Origin: CAZAAW01 sp964483325
Lineage (GTDB): Bacteria > Pseudomonadota > Alphaproteobacteria > Rhizobiales > Kaistiaceae
Direction: 5' to 3'
Assembly: GCA_964483325.1 (NCBI GenBank)
Contig: CAZAAW010000008.1
Span: 54,628 to 118,627 of the forward strand
Length of the DNA: 64,000 nucleotides
Below are positions 12,574 through 21,881 of the stretch, one piece after another; positions within the stretch are counted from its first letter, which is position 1, and each line of letters begins with the position of its first letter. The notes beneath the pieces are model-generated. The model was not told the DNA's origin and did no database searches. It worked only from the letters and a program-made list of their open reading frames with translations. Both the position numbers and the translations under genes were made by a program.

Positions 12574-14985
12574 TCAGGAAAAGGCCGTGACGGTCTCGAA
12601 GACCGCCCAGCAGAAGCTTTCGCCCTTTCCGGGCGGCAGCCGTGTCATGAGGAGCAGCCGGTCTCCGGGCATCCGCCGCTCGGCCTGCAGCTCGATCACG
12701 CCGGACGAGTCGGGGGCGAGGGAGAGCCACGGACTGACGATGGCGCCGTCCGCCTCGCCATGTTGCTCCAGGGCGGCAAGCCGCTCGGCCGTCAGGTCCC
12801 GCCGCAGCAGGGCCATGGCGGCCTCGATGCCCTGGTTGCCGGCATGGGCGTTCCTGACCCTGGCCGATATCCGCCGCACCCGCTGGGCTCCCAGCGGCGG
12901 CAGGGCAGCTATCGTCACATGGTCCATGATCGGATGGACCAGCAGGCCGCCCATCTCGGCATTGTAGGCGACCGGGCTCCAGGCGCGATCGACGTCGCGC
13001 GGCCATGCCATGTGGGCGGCGCGGAAGTCATCGACCGTCGACTCGAAGATCAGGTCGGCACCGGAGGCCGATGTCCCGGCCATGTCGGGCGCGAAATATC
13101 GGGCTGGCGATCCGGGCCCGGCGAGACGGAGAAGGGCGGCCGTGAGGTCGGGGCTCGACGTCGTCCGGGCCGAGGCGTCCAGCGCGTCGATGAGGGCCGT
13201 CGGCGCGACAAGAATGTCTTCGCCGGTGACCGCGGCCCGCCGCGTCAGCTCCTCGAACCAGAGGTCGCCAACGCGGTCGTCCGGAGGGCAGGTGCGAAGA
13301 AGCGTCTTGCGGATGATGACGGCAGGAGGGGCGACGCAGTTCTCCAGCAGCGCCATGGACGGCGCCGCGCCGGCATAGAGGCGCGTGCCGAGGACGGTCA
13401 GGCCGGCGCGGTCGAGGACGCGCACATGCGACGTGAACAGCTGCAGCGCCGGATCGGCATCGAAGGCGTGGAACCCTGCGCCGAGAAAGGCTTCGTGCGG
13501 CACATGGTCGGCTGCGAAGAGAGCGACGAGTTCGGCATCGAGGCCTGCGACGACATGGGCGACATCGCTCGGGCGCGTCGCCGGCCCCGGCACAAGATGC
13601 GGCGTCGCCCCGCGGGCGATGGCCTCCAGCACGGATCGGTCGCCGTCCGGGAAGACGTCCCGCGGCAGCAGCAGATGCACCGTGTCGAGGAGCCCGAAGG
13701 GAAAGCGCAGCAGGAGGCGCGTCAGCTGCTCCACCGTGTCGATGCCGAAGACGCAGGCGGCGAGGCGCTGGGATGAACGCGGCATCGGCGCCCGTGGCTT
13801 CGGTGCGGTCTCCCAATAGGCGGGGTCCGGCGCGGTCTCGACCGTGTCCTGCGGCGTCCAGGCGAGGGCTGCCGCCATGGCTTCGGCAAGCTGGAACGGC
13901 ATGCCGTCGAACATCAGGCAGTTGCGGCCATCCTGCCAGCGCGGGTTGGCGCCAAAGGCCATGCAGCGGCGGTTGAGGATGACCCGCCCGCCTTGGGCGG
14001 CAATCTCGTAGGCGGAAAGGCCCAGGCCTTCGTAGTCGGAGGGCACGACCGCGATGTCCTGCAGCGAGGCGCCGTGCTGCGCCTGAAAGAGGATGCGCCT
14101 GGCGAGCGCGCCCGGAACCAGCGGCCTCAGCGCATCGACATAAGCGGGATCGGCGCCGTCCAGGCTCAGGCGGAAGGCGCCGCGATAGCCGGGATGCTCC
14201 TCCAGAAAGAGAATTGCGGCCCTGATGAAGACATCCGGACGTCTGTGCGGCTGCAGGGGCGGCAGAAAGACGAAATCCGGCCCGGCTTCGGCCGGTTGAG
14301 CATCGGGCGTGCTCTCTTGCCCCGACAGGATGGGCGGAAATTCGATGCGGCAGCGTGTCCGCCAGGCGTCGTCGAAGCGGTAGCAGTCCCGGGCCTCATC
14401 GGCCGTCGCTGCGAGAGGCGCGACGACGAGATCGGCATGCCGCAGCGCGGCCCGCTCGAAGTCGATCGTCGCCGCGGCATGGCGGTTGTTCGCCGGCGTA
14501 TGAGGCTGGTGAGGGAGGATCAGGCCGAAGCCGGATTGGAGCCGGACGACGATCCGCGTCTCGCCGAACTCGAAGCCGGCGCGGCGGGCCGCGATGGAGG
14601 CTGCCGCCCAGCCGCGGCGGTCGGGGAATTCCACGTAGTCGAAGGGCGCCCGGATCCGGTCCTGCGCCTGCTGAAGCCCGTAATAGAGGCTGAGCGAGCG
14701 CGCGATGGCGTCACCCGGCTCCTCGCCGTCCCAGTCGGCGCCGCCGAGGAGGCGGCCCAGCAGGTCGGATTGCGGAAAGGCATCCGGGGCGAAATGGATC
14801 CGACTGGCGCCGTAGATCTCCGTCAGGGGATCGGCCAGCTCCTTCCTGAAGGACGGGAGCAGATAGTGGAACTGCGCCGGGGTGGCGCTGCGGGCGTTCT
14901 GTTCGGCGAGGCGATGCAGAAGGCGGGCGCGTTCGCCGGATGCGAACGGCTGGAGCTCATCGGCGACGAAACAGACCCGGATCAC
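12574..14985 (-). CDS. Large glycosyltransferase-like protein (803 aa)
   Basis: I read this as a two-part glycosyltransferase. The N-terminal half resembles a GT4/GT-B enzyme: a start like CFVADELQPFASGERAR, then PDFVFLPPLQPHRRPDVFIR and the nucleotide-sugar-binding stretch VPSDYEGLGLSAYEIAAQGG around residue 310. The C-terminal half (from about residue 400) is less clear. It may be a degenerate GT-A fold, with FAADHVPHEAFLG where a DxD-type segment would lie, and its last 150 residues are of unknown fold. It begins 14 nt after the upstream glycosyltransferase ends, so the two are very likely cotranscribed. Donor, acceptor and linkage are unknown. Confidence 0.75.
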   Translation of the reverse strand: MIRVCFVADELQPFASGERARLLHRLAEQNARSATPAQFHYLLPSFRKELADPLTEIYGASRIHFAPDAFPQSDLLGRLLGGADWDGEEPGDAIARSLSLYYGLQQAQDRIRAPFDYVEFPDRRGWAAASIAARRAGFEFGETRIVVRLQSGFGLILPHQPHTPANNRHAAATIDFERAALRHADLVVAPLAATADEARDCYRFDDAWRTRCRIEFPPILSGQESTPDAQPAEAGPDFVFLPPLQPHRRPDVFIRAAILFLEEHPGYRGAFRLSLDGADPAYVDALRPLVPGALARRILFQAQHGASLQDIAVVPSDYEGLGLSAYEIAAQGGRVILNRRCMAFGANPRWQDGRNCLMFDGMPFQLAEAMAAALAWTPQDTVETAPDPAYWETAPKPRAPMPRSSQRLAACVFGIDTVEQLTRLLLRFPFGLLDTVHLLLPRDVFPDGDRSVLEAIARGATPHLVPGPATRPSDVAHVVAGLDAELVALFAADHVPHEAFLGAGFHAFDADPALQLFTSHVRVLDRAGLTVLGTRLYAGAAPSMALLENCVAPPAVIIRKTLLRTCPPDDRVGDLWFEELTRRAAVTGEDILVAPTALIDALDASARTTSSPDLTAALLRLAGPGSPARYFAPDMAGTSASGADLIFESTVDDFRAAHMAWPRDVDRAWSPVAYNAEMGGLLVHPIMDHVTIAALPPLGAQRVRRISARVRNAHAGNQGIEAAMALLRRDLTAERLAALEQHGEADGAIVSPWLSLAPDSSGVIELQAERRMPGDRLLLMTRLPPGKGESFCWAVFETVTAFS

Positions 14986-14999
14986 GTGCCTCGATCCGC

Positions 15000-16061
15000 C
15001 TATAGCTCGAGAAACTCGGCATAACGTTCGGCGGAGAGGTGCTCGCGCTCCTCGAGCAGGTCTTCGAACAGCGCCGCCATGCCGGCCGGATCGCTGCGGC
15101 GCGCCTCGGCCACGCGCCGGATGGCGGCCATGATCCCTCCGATATCGTCCGGCGGCGCTTCCAGGAGCGCCGTCGCCGCATGGGCGCCGAGCTCCGGCAG
15201 GTGCAGCGGGCCGGTGAGGCAGGGCGTGCCGACCGCAAGCGCCTCGAGCTGCGTCATCGGCTGTGCCTCGGCATGGCTGACATTCATGACGACCTCTGCC
15301 GAGGCCATCATCGTCAGCAGGTCGAGACCGCGCCGGAAGCCCACCTGCCGCAATCGCGAAAGATCCATGATGTCGCCGAGGCTTGTCGGCCAGTTGACGG
15401 TCCAGACCTCGTTCAGCATGTCGCTGCGAAGCGTGGCGATGATGTTGTTGTAGAGGTTCTTTCCCCAGGTGTTTTCGAGCGGAACGAAGGCCGTGCCCTC
15501 GCGATGCGTGAAGGCGGCGCCGCGGTGGCCGAGGGCGGGCGCCATGTTGATCAGCGTATGCGGCCAGCAGGCGTCGTTGACGAGATGAAAGCCCGGCTTC
15601 AGCGATCCGAGGCGCCGCACCGCACCTTGCGCTAGGGCCCGCCGCGTCAGCTCCTGCATGCGGATCTCGAAGCCGTTGGTGAACTGCGCCGAGCCGACAT
15701 GCGTCACGATGTAGAGGCCGACGCTGGACCCGAAGAAACGGGCGGCAGCCTCGACAAAGTCATTGGCTGAATCGGAGTAGCCGTGGAAGCAGATGCGCTC
15801 GATGTGCCATTTGCTGACCAGGCCGACGAAGTGGCGGATCGCTGCCGCGTCGGGCCGGCGCGGGTGGGTGATCGCCAGCTTGTGCCCGGGCAGCGCGCCG
15901 CAGGCGCTGCGGATGCCGTTCCATCCGGTATCGAACACATGCAGGACGCGCTCGAAGCCTTCGAGCGGCTGGGCGAAGCGGGTATCGCGGAGCGTGTCGA
16001 AGGCGAGCGGGTAAAGCTCCGCCTCTGCGGCGCCCTGCACGGGAATGGGGTCCTCGGCCAT
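15000..16061 (-). CDS. Glycosyltransferase, GT4-like
   Basis: The 353-residue protein has a GT-B-like C-terminal segment: MASAEVVMNVSHAEAQPMTQLEALAVG followed by PCLTGPLHLPEL. This corresponds to the glutamate-containing nucleotide-sugar motif of GT4 enzymes. The N-terminal half has no clear signature. The ATG at 16061 overlaps the stop codon of the upstream repeat protein by one base (TGATG), a sign of translational coupling. Membership of the glycan cluster supports the assignment; the sugar is unknown. Confidence 0.75.
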   Translation of the reverse strand: MAEDPIPVQGAAEAELYPLAFDTLRDTRFAQPLEGFERVLHVFDTGWNGIRSACGALPGHKLAITHPRRPDAAAIRHFVGLVSKWHIERICFHGYSDSANDFVEAAARFFGSSVGLYIVTHVGSAQFTNGFEIRMQELTRRALAQGAVRRLGSLKPGFHLVNDACWPHTLINMAPALGHRGAAFTHREGTAFVPLENTWGKNLYNNIIATLRSDMLNEVWTVNWPTSLGDIMDLSRLRQVGFRRGLDLLTMMASAEVVMNVSHAEAQPMTQLEALAVGTPCLTGPLHLPELGAHAATALLEAPPDDIGGIMAAIRRVAEARRSDPAGMAALFEDLLEEREHLSAERYAEFLEL

Positions 16062-16891
16062 CAGGCGACGGCGATGTAGCGGCGGAGCGCCGTGCCGATG
16101 CCGAGCCACTCGGCATCTAGGCCTCCGGCAGCGAAGTCGGCGTCCGTATAGGGATTGGGACGCAGCCCGAGATCGGCGCCGTCGGTGACGAAGTGGGACA
16201 GGGGATCGACGGCCGGGTTGCCGACCGCTGCCCGGTAATAGGCGCCGCTGAGCATCGGGTTGGCATCGCAGCGCTCGTCCGGCGCCGCATCGCAGTAATG
16301 GCCGAGGCGATTGATGGTGGAGCCGCGCAGCTCGGGTACCTGCAGCTCGTAGAACTCGACCGAGAAATAGGGCGAGAAGGCCGTGTCGCTGCCGTGCGCC
16401 AGGAAATGCAGAACCGGGATGTCGGTTTCCGCCAGGTCGGCAGACACGGCATAAAGCGACGGGTCGAACAGCGGATGCGGCGACAGGTTCCGGTCGCCGA
16501 TGCGCCGCAGGTACTGCGCCAGAAGATCGACATTGTCACGCGGCGGGCGGGCTCGCTGACCGGCGGGGCGGAAGCCGCCGGCATCGAGCTCCGCCAGCTG
16601 GCGCTGCAGGAAGCCGAAGTCGACGATCGGGTTCGGCTTCAGCCCGAGGCGGCCGCCGAGCCGGCAGAAATGGAGATAAAGATTGGCCTCGCCGTTCCAG
16701 GCCTCCGGAAGCTGGCTGCGATAGTAGTCCTGGTCGAAGAAGGCGAGCGGATAGGCGCGGCTGTCCAGCCCGGCATCGGCAAAGGCGTCAAACCCGAGGT
16801 CGCGTATCCAGCCGGCGCCGAGAATGTCGGCATTGGCGGCGACGGCGTCATGGAACGTGCGGAGCGGGTCGGCAGTCGGCGCGTCTGTCAT
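16061..16891 (-). CDS. Glycosyltransferase-associated repeat protein, repeat-only
   Basis: The 276-residue protein has no recognised catalytic domain. It is built from degenerate copies of a repeat of about 40 residues with the pattern FD..YY....P....NPL.HY...G...G..PNP. Examples are YPLAFFDQDYYRSQLPEAW, then LYLHFCRLGGRLGLKPNPIV, and later NPMLSGAYYRAAVGNPAVDP and PLSHFVTDGADLGLRPNPYT. The same repeat occurs four times at the N-terminus of the 1143-residue glycosyltransferase of this cluster. The ATG at 16891 is preferred over a TTG six codons upstream. It is coupled to the downstream glycosyltransferase by a one-base overlap. A binding or scaffolding role in glycan assembly is only an inference. 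Confidence 0.7.
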   Translation of the reverse strand: MTDAPTADPLRTFHDAVAANADILGAGWIRDLGFDAFADAGLDSRAYPLAFFDQDYYRSQLPEAWNGEANLYLHFCRLGGRLGLKPNPIVDFGFLQRQLAELDAGGFRPAGQRARPPRDNVDLLAQYLRRIGDRNLSPHPLFDPSLYAVSADLAETDIPVLHFLAHGSDTAFSPYFSVEFYELQVPELRGSTINRLGHYCDAAPDERCDANPMLSGAYYRAAVGNPAVDPLSHFVTDGADLGLRPNPYTDADFAAGGLDAEWLGIGTALRRYIAVA

Positions 16892-16985
16892 CTCGGCAAT
16901 CCTACGCAACCGTCACCAGAACGGACCCGGGCAGTCATAGCCAATTCACGGCTCCCCGTCAGCCGCGCCGGGCGGCCTCGCGTGT

Positions 16986-17825
16986 TTACACGCAGGCCAG
17001 CCCGTAGCGCGCGAAGTCGACGTCATAGATCGTCTCGATGAGCCGGCGGCTTCGTTCCGTCAGGAAAGCCGCATCGATCGGCCAGAGGCCGTCGGCGTGC
17101 AGGCGCGTGAGCGGCGTCGCATCGAGATGGTCTTCTGTCTCGAGCCGCAGCGCATAGTGGTGCTGGCGGATATTCGCCAGGGACGCGCTGTAGGCGTCGC
17201 GCTCGTCGGGTGCAATTTCGAGGCCGAGCTCGGTCTCGATCTGTTCCAGCGACGACTGGATATTGTCGACGTCGACATTGATCAGGCGCCAGATCGTGAC
17301 GTCCGCTTCCAGCGGGTGGAACTGCGGGCGGCAATGGATTTCGTTCAGCAGAACGGGCGAATCCTGTAGCAGATGCAGAAAGTCGAGGAAGGAGAGCCCG
17401 GCCTCGCGCAGGTGATCCAGGCTGGATTCGCCCGCCGGCAGGTTGGTCCCGACGCCATGGCGGAGGATGTGCCGGTAGCTGCTTATGGCGCGACGGTAGG
17501 GATCCCGGATGACTCTGATCCACCGCAGCTGCGCCGGTTCGCTCAGCGAGCGGACGCCTTCCTGGTAGCGTAGCGAGGCATACAGCACTTCCTGCCGGAA
17601 CTTGTGCGGCCACTGGGTATAGAAGGCGGCAAATCGCCCGATGCCGCTGACCTGCAGGTACCAGAGGAGAACGTTGGTGCAAGCTGCCTTGGCCGACCAG
17701 AAGAGGCCGATTCCGAGCGGCGCGCTGACCAGCGGCCGGGGATCGTTCTCCGGCAGAAGCAGGAGGTCGGCAAGGGCATCACGAGAGACAGGCAAGGGCC
17801 GGTCCTTCAACTGCGATCGGGACAA
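16986..17825 (-). CDS. Sulfotransferase family protein
   Basis: The 279-residue protein resembles PAPS-dependent carbohydrate sulfotransferases. The N-terminal SAKAACTNVLLWYLQ fits the 5'-phosphosulfate-binding loop (family form PKxGCTNxK), and WIRVIRDPYRRAISSYRHI fits the 3'-phosphate-binding motif RDPxxRxxSxY. A sulfotransferase inside a glycan cluster suggests that the exported polysaccharide is sulfated. The start is uncertain: no ATG precedes the conserved region, and I use the TTG at 17825, which overlaps the end of the upstream glycosyltransferase by 19 nt. The catalytic role depends on the lysine in the first motif, which is present. Loss of activity cannot be excluded without structure comparison. 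Confidence 0.75.
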   Translation of the reverse strand: MSRSQLKDRPLPVSRDALADLLLLPENDPRPLVSAPLGIGLFWSAKAACTNVLLWYLQVSGIGRFAAFYTQWPHKFRQEVLYASLRYQEGVRSLSEPAQLRWIRVIRDPYRRAISSYRHILRHGVGTNLPAGESSLDHLREAGLSFLDFLHLLQDSPVLLNEIHCRPQFHPLEADVTIWRLINVDVDNIQSSLEQIETELGLEIAPDERDAYSASLANIRQHHYALRLETEDHLDATPLTRLHADGLWPIDAAFLTERSRRLIETIYDVDFARYGLACV

Positions 17826-20800
17826 CTGCTGCCATAGGCCTGCCTGAACAGGGACGCATAGCCCGCCATCATTTCATCGAAACCCGGCAGGCTCGCAAGG
17901 ACCGCCAGCGCGTTCGATCCAAGGCGACGGCGCAGGACTTCATCGCCGATCAGCGCCGCCAGTTGCGTCGCCAGCGTATCCGTATCGCCCGGCTCGTAAA
18001 CGAGGGCGTTGCAGTCCGGCCGGACCTGCTCGGCGATGCCGAAGACCTGTGTCGTGACGAGCGGCAGGCCGAAGGCCATCGCCTCGAGGATAACCCGGGG
18101 ATAGCTCTCGACGCGGGAACAGCAGACCGCCACGTCGGCCGCGGCGAGATAGAGATGGGGCTGCGGCGTTTCGCTGATGATGCGCACGCGGGCACGCAGG
18201 GCATCGGGCAGCGCATCGACAGTCCGGTGCAGGCGCTCGCTGTAGGGGCTCGGCCGGTCGCCGACGATGAACACGACAGCCTGCGCGGCAGCGTCTTCCG
18301 GCAGCGCCGCAAAGGCATCGACGAGATCGATCTGCCCCTTGCGTTCGGTCACTGTGCCCAGCAGCACCACGGCGATATCCTCGTCGGTAAGGCCCAGCGT
18401 GTCGCGCGCCTCCTGCCGCGGATAGGCGGCACGCATCTGTGCGATCCGCTCCGGCGCCAATGCGTGGTGCAGGACGACGGCGTTGTTGGCAGCATTCGTC
18501 GGCCGCCATTGCCGCTCGGTGGCGGCCGAAACGAAGATGTTCCGATAGGGATAGAGGAACATCCGGTAGGCGATGTCGCGCACCGGCCCGCGCAGGAAGC
18601 TGAAATAGCTGTCCCAGGGCTCGCTCTCGTGAATGTGCCAGAGGGCCGGGATGCCGGCTGTCTCGGCCGCGGCGAGCGCCCAGAAGGTCTGCAGTGTATT
18701 GGCGTAGACGAGTTCGGCGCCGCGGGCCTTGTAGAGCGAGCCGAGCTCCTCCGTGCTGCCGGCGAAGGCCTCCTCGCTGCGAATGCCGATGGCGGGAATG
18801 ATCTCGACGCCGATGCCCTCTGCCTCATAGGCGGCGCGCAGCGGCCCGTCGGCCGGCGACAGCACCAGCGGCTCGATGATGCCGCGCTGCCGGAGGCCCG
18901 CCAGCAGCTCCAGCTGGCAGAGCGGCGCGCCCTCGTAGTTGAGATTGTGCGTTACAGCCGCTACCCGCACCGGCCGGATGTCCGGCGGCGGATGCCGGTA
19001 GGGCTGGATGCGGAAGGATTCGTCGGCCAGCGACAGATTGGGGTTGTAGTAGGGGTCGACCCGGCTGCCGTAGAGACGGCGCAACGCCGCCAGCTCCTCC
19101 GGCCTGTCGACGATGCCGCGCGACTGGCTCTCGTGATGGGTGAGAATGGCGTCGGGGCAATAAATCGCGCTGTAGCCGCTGTCGCTCAGCCGATTGCAAT
19201 AATCGACATCGTTATAGGCGACGGCGAACCTCTCCTCGTCGAAGCCGCCGCTACCGAGGAACAGCCGCGTCGGCGTCAGCATGCAGGCGGCGGTGACGCC
19301 GGCACACTCGCGCGCCACCTTCAGCGACCACTGGTAGCCCGGAGCCTCGCCGTCCATGCCGCGGAAGGCATGGCCGGCAGCACCGAAATGGTAGCCGTTG
19401 ACGATGCCGGCATGCTGCACCGTGCCGTCGGGATAGAGGAGGCGGGCGCCGACGGCGCCGACGCCGGGAAGGCCGGCATATCCCATCATCTGGCTGAGCC
19501 AGCGCGGCTCCACGACTTCCGTGTCGTTGTTGAGGAAGAGGACGAAATCACTCGTGCAGGCCGCGGCGGCGCGATTGTTGATCGCCGCGAAAGAGAAGGG
19601 CGCGCCGTTCGAGGCGACGCGGAGAACCTCGACATCCGCCGCGCGGAGATAAGCAAGGAGAGCCGGATCGTCGCTCTCATTGTCGATCACGACGATCCTG
19701 TAATTGCTGTAGGTCGTCCGCCGCAGCGACTCGATGCACGGCCGGACGAGATCGAGCCTGTTCCTCGTCGGGATCAGGATCGTCACCGACGGCCCGTCGT
19801 CGGGAAAATCCGGCCGATAGAGGCCGAAGCGCCCGTCCGCCCAGACATGCTCCGACACCGTGCCGGTAAAGCCTCGCCGCGAAAAGGCATCGCTCACGGC
19901 CCGCAGTCCGGCGGCGATGCTGTGCGGCTTGGTGGCGGCGCTGGAGGCGAGGGACTGCGGCGCGGCGCGCCAGCTGTAGAGCACCTTCGGGATATGCCGG
20001 ACCCTGTCGGCCCGCTCGCTGACCCGCAGCGCCAGATCGTAGTCCTGCGAGCCCTCGTAGCCGCGCCGGCAGCCGCCGACGGCGTCGAAGAGCGCCCGCC
20101 GGACGACGAACAGGTGGCTCAGATACATGTGGGACAGCAGCAGGACCGGCGACCAGTCCGGCTTGAAGTGCGGATCGTAGCGGTCGCCGTCGACGCTGAT
20201 CTTGTCGTTGTCGCTGTAGATGATGTCGGCCCGCGCGTCATCGGCGGCGGCAATTGCGATCTCGGCCAGGGCGTCCTCGGCCAGGACGTCGTCATGGTCG
20301 AGGAAGGCGAGGAATTCGCCCGACGCCAGGGCGGCCGCGGCGTTGGTGGCGCCGGCGATGCCGAGATTGACCGGCTGCGTCACGATGCTGATGCGGCTGT
20401 CGGCTGCCGCGTAGGAAGCCAGCAGCGGCGCAACGTGCGGCGCGGTGCTGCCGTCGTCGCAGATGCAGAGCTGCCAGTCGGGATGGATCTGCCGGACGAC
20501 GCTGTCGATAGCGGCGCGGAGAAAGGCTTCATCCGTGTCGTAGACGGGCATGACGACGCTGATTAGCGGCAGGCGGCCTTCGCGGGCCGCCAGCGCCGAC
20601 TGCAGCTCCCTCGTCGCCACCGGGGTCGGGCGATTGCGCTGAAGCCATTGCTGGTAGGGATGAAGCGCCTTCGACGGGTTGACGAAGGTGACAGGCGGGC
20701 CGGAGCGCGACGGCGGCCGGCCCTCCTGCTCGCCATAGAGCACATAGTGGACCAGCGGATTGATCGCCGAATCCCGCACGTCCGGGTTCTGCTCCAGGTA

Positions 20801-21238
20801 CCAGCTGGTGTCGAACTCCGGGCCGGGATCGTGCCCGAGCGACGCCCCGACACGCAGGTAGTGGAGGAGGGGGTTGAGGCTCGAAGCCCGCGCGTCCGGG
20901 TAGCGATCGAGATACCAGGCGCTGCAGAAGAGAGGATTGGGGTCGCGGCCGCTGCGTCCGCCCTCGCGCACGAAATGGACGAGCGGGTTCTGGCCCTCGG
21001 GCAGCGCACCCGCATGCTGCCGAAGGTACCATTCGGTCCAGAAGAGGGGATGCGGATCGCGCCCCTCGGCAGCGCCGTATTTCAGGTAGTGGCCGAGCGG
21101 GTCGATGCCGGCGGCGGCGACATCGGCATAGCGCTGCAGATACCACTCGGCATCGAACAGTTCGCCGACATCGCGGCGGATCGCCGTGTGGCTCAGTCCT
21201 GCGAGGACCGGTCGCCGCGGGAACCCGATCGTGGTCAT
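17807..21238 (-). CDS. Multidomain glycosyltransferase with N-terminal repeats (1143 aa)
   Basis: Four parts are visible. Residues about 28-185 hold four tandem copies of a 38-42 residue repeat (EWYLQRYADV..IDPLGHYLKYG..EGRDPHPLF; next units start EWYLRQHAG, AWYLDRYPD and SWYLEQNPD). Residues about 220-450 form a GT2 domain (ISVVMPVYDTDEAFLRAAID, CDDGS, LDHDD). Residues about 480-720 form a second GT2 domain (VTILIPTRNRLDLVRPCIES, FLNNDTEV). Residues about 770-1130 form a GT4/GT-B domain (LLGTVTERKGQIDLVDAFAA, SRVESYPRVILEAMAFG). It is therefore a polymerising or multi-step transferase, probably cytoplasmic because no membrane segments are seen. It is the first gene of the minus-strand glycan cluster. 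The linkage it makes is unknown. Confidence 0.88.
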   Translation of the reverse strand: MTTIGFPRRPVLAGLSHTAIRRDVGELFDAEWYLQRYADVAAAGIDPLGHYLKYGAAEGRDPHPLFWTEWYLRQHAGALPEGQNPLVHFVREGGRSGRDPNPLFCSAWYLDRYPDARASSLNPLLHYLRVGASLGHDPGPEFDTSWYLEQNPDVRDSAINPLVHYVLYGEQEGRPPSRSGPPVTFVNPSKALHPYQQWLQRNRPTPVATRELQSALAAREGRLPLISVVMPVYDTDEAFLRAAIDSVVRQIHPDWQLCICDDGSTAPHVAPLLASYAAADSRISIVTQPVNLGIAGATNAAAALASGEFLAFLDHDDVLAEDALAEIAIAAADDARADIIYSDNDKISVDGDRYDPHFKPDWSPVLLLSHMYLSHLFVVRRALFDAVGGCRRGYEGSQDYDLALRVSERADRVRHIPKVLYSWRAAPQSLASSAATKPHSIAAGLRAVSDAFSRRGFTGTVSEHVWADGRFGLYRPDFPDDGPSVTILIPTRNRLDLVRPCIESLRRTTYSNYRIVVIDNESDDPALLAYLRAADVEVLRVASNGAPFSFAAINNRAAAACTSDFVLFLNNDTEVVEPRWLSQMMGYAGLPGVGAVGARLLYPDGTVQHAGIVNGYHFGAAGHAFRGMDGEAPGYQWSLKVARECAGVTAACMLTPTRLFLGSGGFDEERFAVAYNDVDYCNRLSDSGYSAIYCPDAILTHHESQSRGIVDRPEELAALRRLYGSRVDPYYNPNLSLADESFRIQPYRHPPPDIRPVRVAAVTHNLNYEGAPLCQLELLAGLRQRGIIEPLVLSPADGPLRAAYEAEGIGVEIIPAIGIRSEEAFAGSTEELGSLYKARGAELVYANTLQTFWALAAAETAGIPALWHIHESEPWDSYFSFLRGPVRDIAYRMFLYPYRNIFVSAATERQWRPTNAANNAVVLHHALAPERIAQMRAAYPRQEARDTLGLTDEDIAVVLLGTVTERKGQIDLVDAFAALPEDAAAQAVVFIVGDRPSPYSERLHRTVDALPDALRARVRIISETPQPHLYLAAADVAVCCSRVESYPRVILEAMAFGLPLVTTQVFGIAEQVRPDCNALVYEPGDTDTLATQLAALIGDEVLRRRLGSNALAVLASLPGFDEMMAGYASLFRQAYGSSCPDRS

Positions 21239-21462
21239 TCAATCCGGCTGGGGCAAGGGCCAAGGACCGACTGCACGTCCCAGCGGCGGCCCCCGCGGCC
21301 GGCTGAGGCTGTGACCCTGCCAGTGCTACAGAATCACCGGCGGCTTGTCGCCGGGTGTCTGTCGCTGGCCGGCCGGATTGATGGACTGCAGCAGCCAGCG
21401 CAATGCCTGATCGGGGGCAGCGCCGCCGGCTGGATCGCCGGCAGCGCAGAAAGCCCGAAGGC

Positions 21463-21774
21463 CTAGTTGACGCCTTCCATGACCTCGAAGCCCTCGAAGT
21501 TGGGGTGGCCGGTGGTCAGCGGCTTGCTGCCACCGGTGCGGCCATGGGCGGCGCGGAACTGCTCCGACTTGGTCCAGTTCTCGAAGGCTTCGAAGTTCTG
21601 CCACACCGTGTGCGAGGCATAGAGGGTGTGGTCCTCCGCCTTCGGCCCCTTCAGGAGGTGGAACTCCATGAAGCCGGGCATCTCCTTGAGCCGGCTGTCG
21701 CGGCTGCGCCAGATCTCTTCGAATTCGGCCTCGGCGCCGGGAAGGACCTTGAACCGGTTCATGGCAATGTACAT
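21463..21774 (-). CDS. hmuQ: HmuQ-like haem-degrading monooxygenase
   Basis: This 103-residue protein has the antibiotic-biosynthesis-monooxygenase fold used by IsdG/HmuQ haem-degrading enzymes, which open the haem ring and release iron. Matching features are MYIAMNRFKVLPGAEAEFEE with the conserved Asn, the segment LYASHTVWQNFEAFENWTKS and the C-terminal GHPNFEGFEV. The start at 21774 has a good ribosome binding site (AGGAGA). It lies 107 nt downstream of the TonB-dependent haem receptor on the same strand, and the divergent hmuPTUV genes complete a haem uptake and use locus like those of Bradyrhizobium and Brucella. Context makes the assignment strong. Confidence 0.85.
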   Translation of the reverse strand: MYIAMNRFKVLPGAEAEFEEIWRSRDSRLKEMPGFMEFHLLKGPKAEDHTLYASHTVWQNFEAFENWTKSEQFRAAHGRTGGSKPLTTGHPNFEGFEVMEGVN

Positions 21775-21881
21775 GCGTCGGGTCTCCTAATACGCAGAAA
21801 AGGGCCGAAGGGAGATGCTCCCTCCGGACCCAGGATGCCTAGCCAAGACAGCTGCGGCCGAAGCCGCAGCCGCAAGAAGTA

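Noticed and set aside
17963..20566. Open frame opposite the large glycosyltransferase
   Set aside because: The glycosyltransferase strand carries all conserved motifs; the opposite product is compositionally biased.
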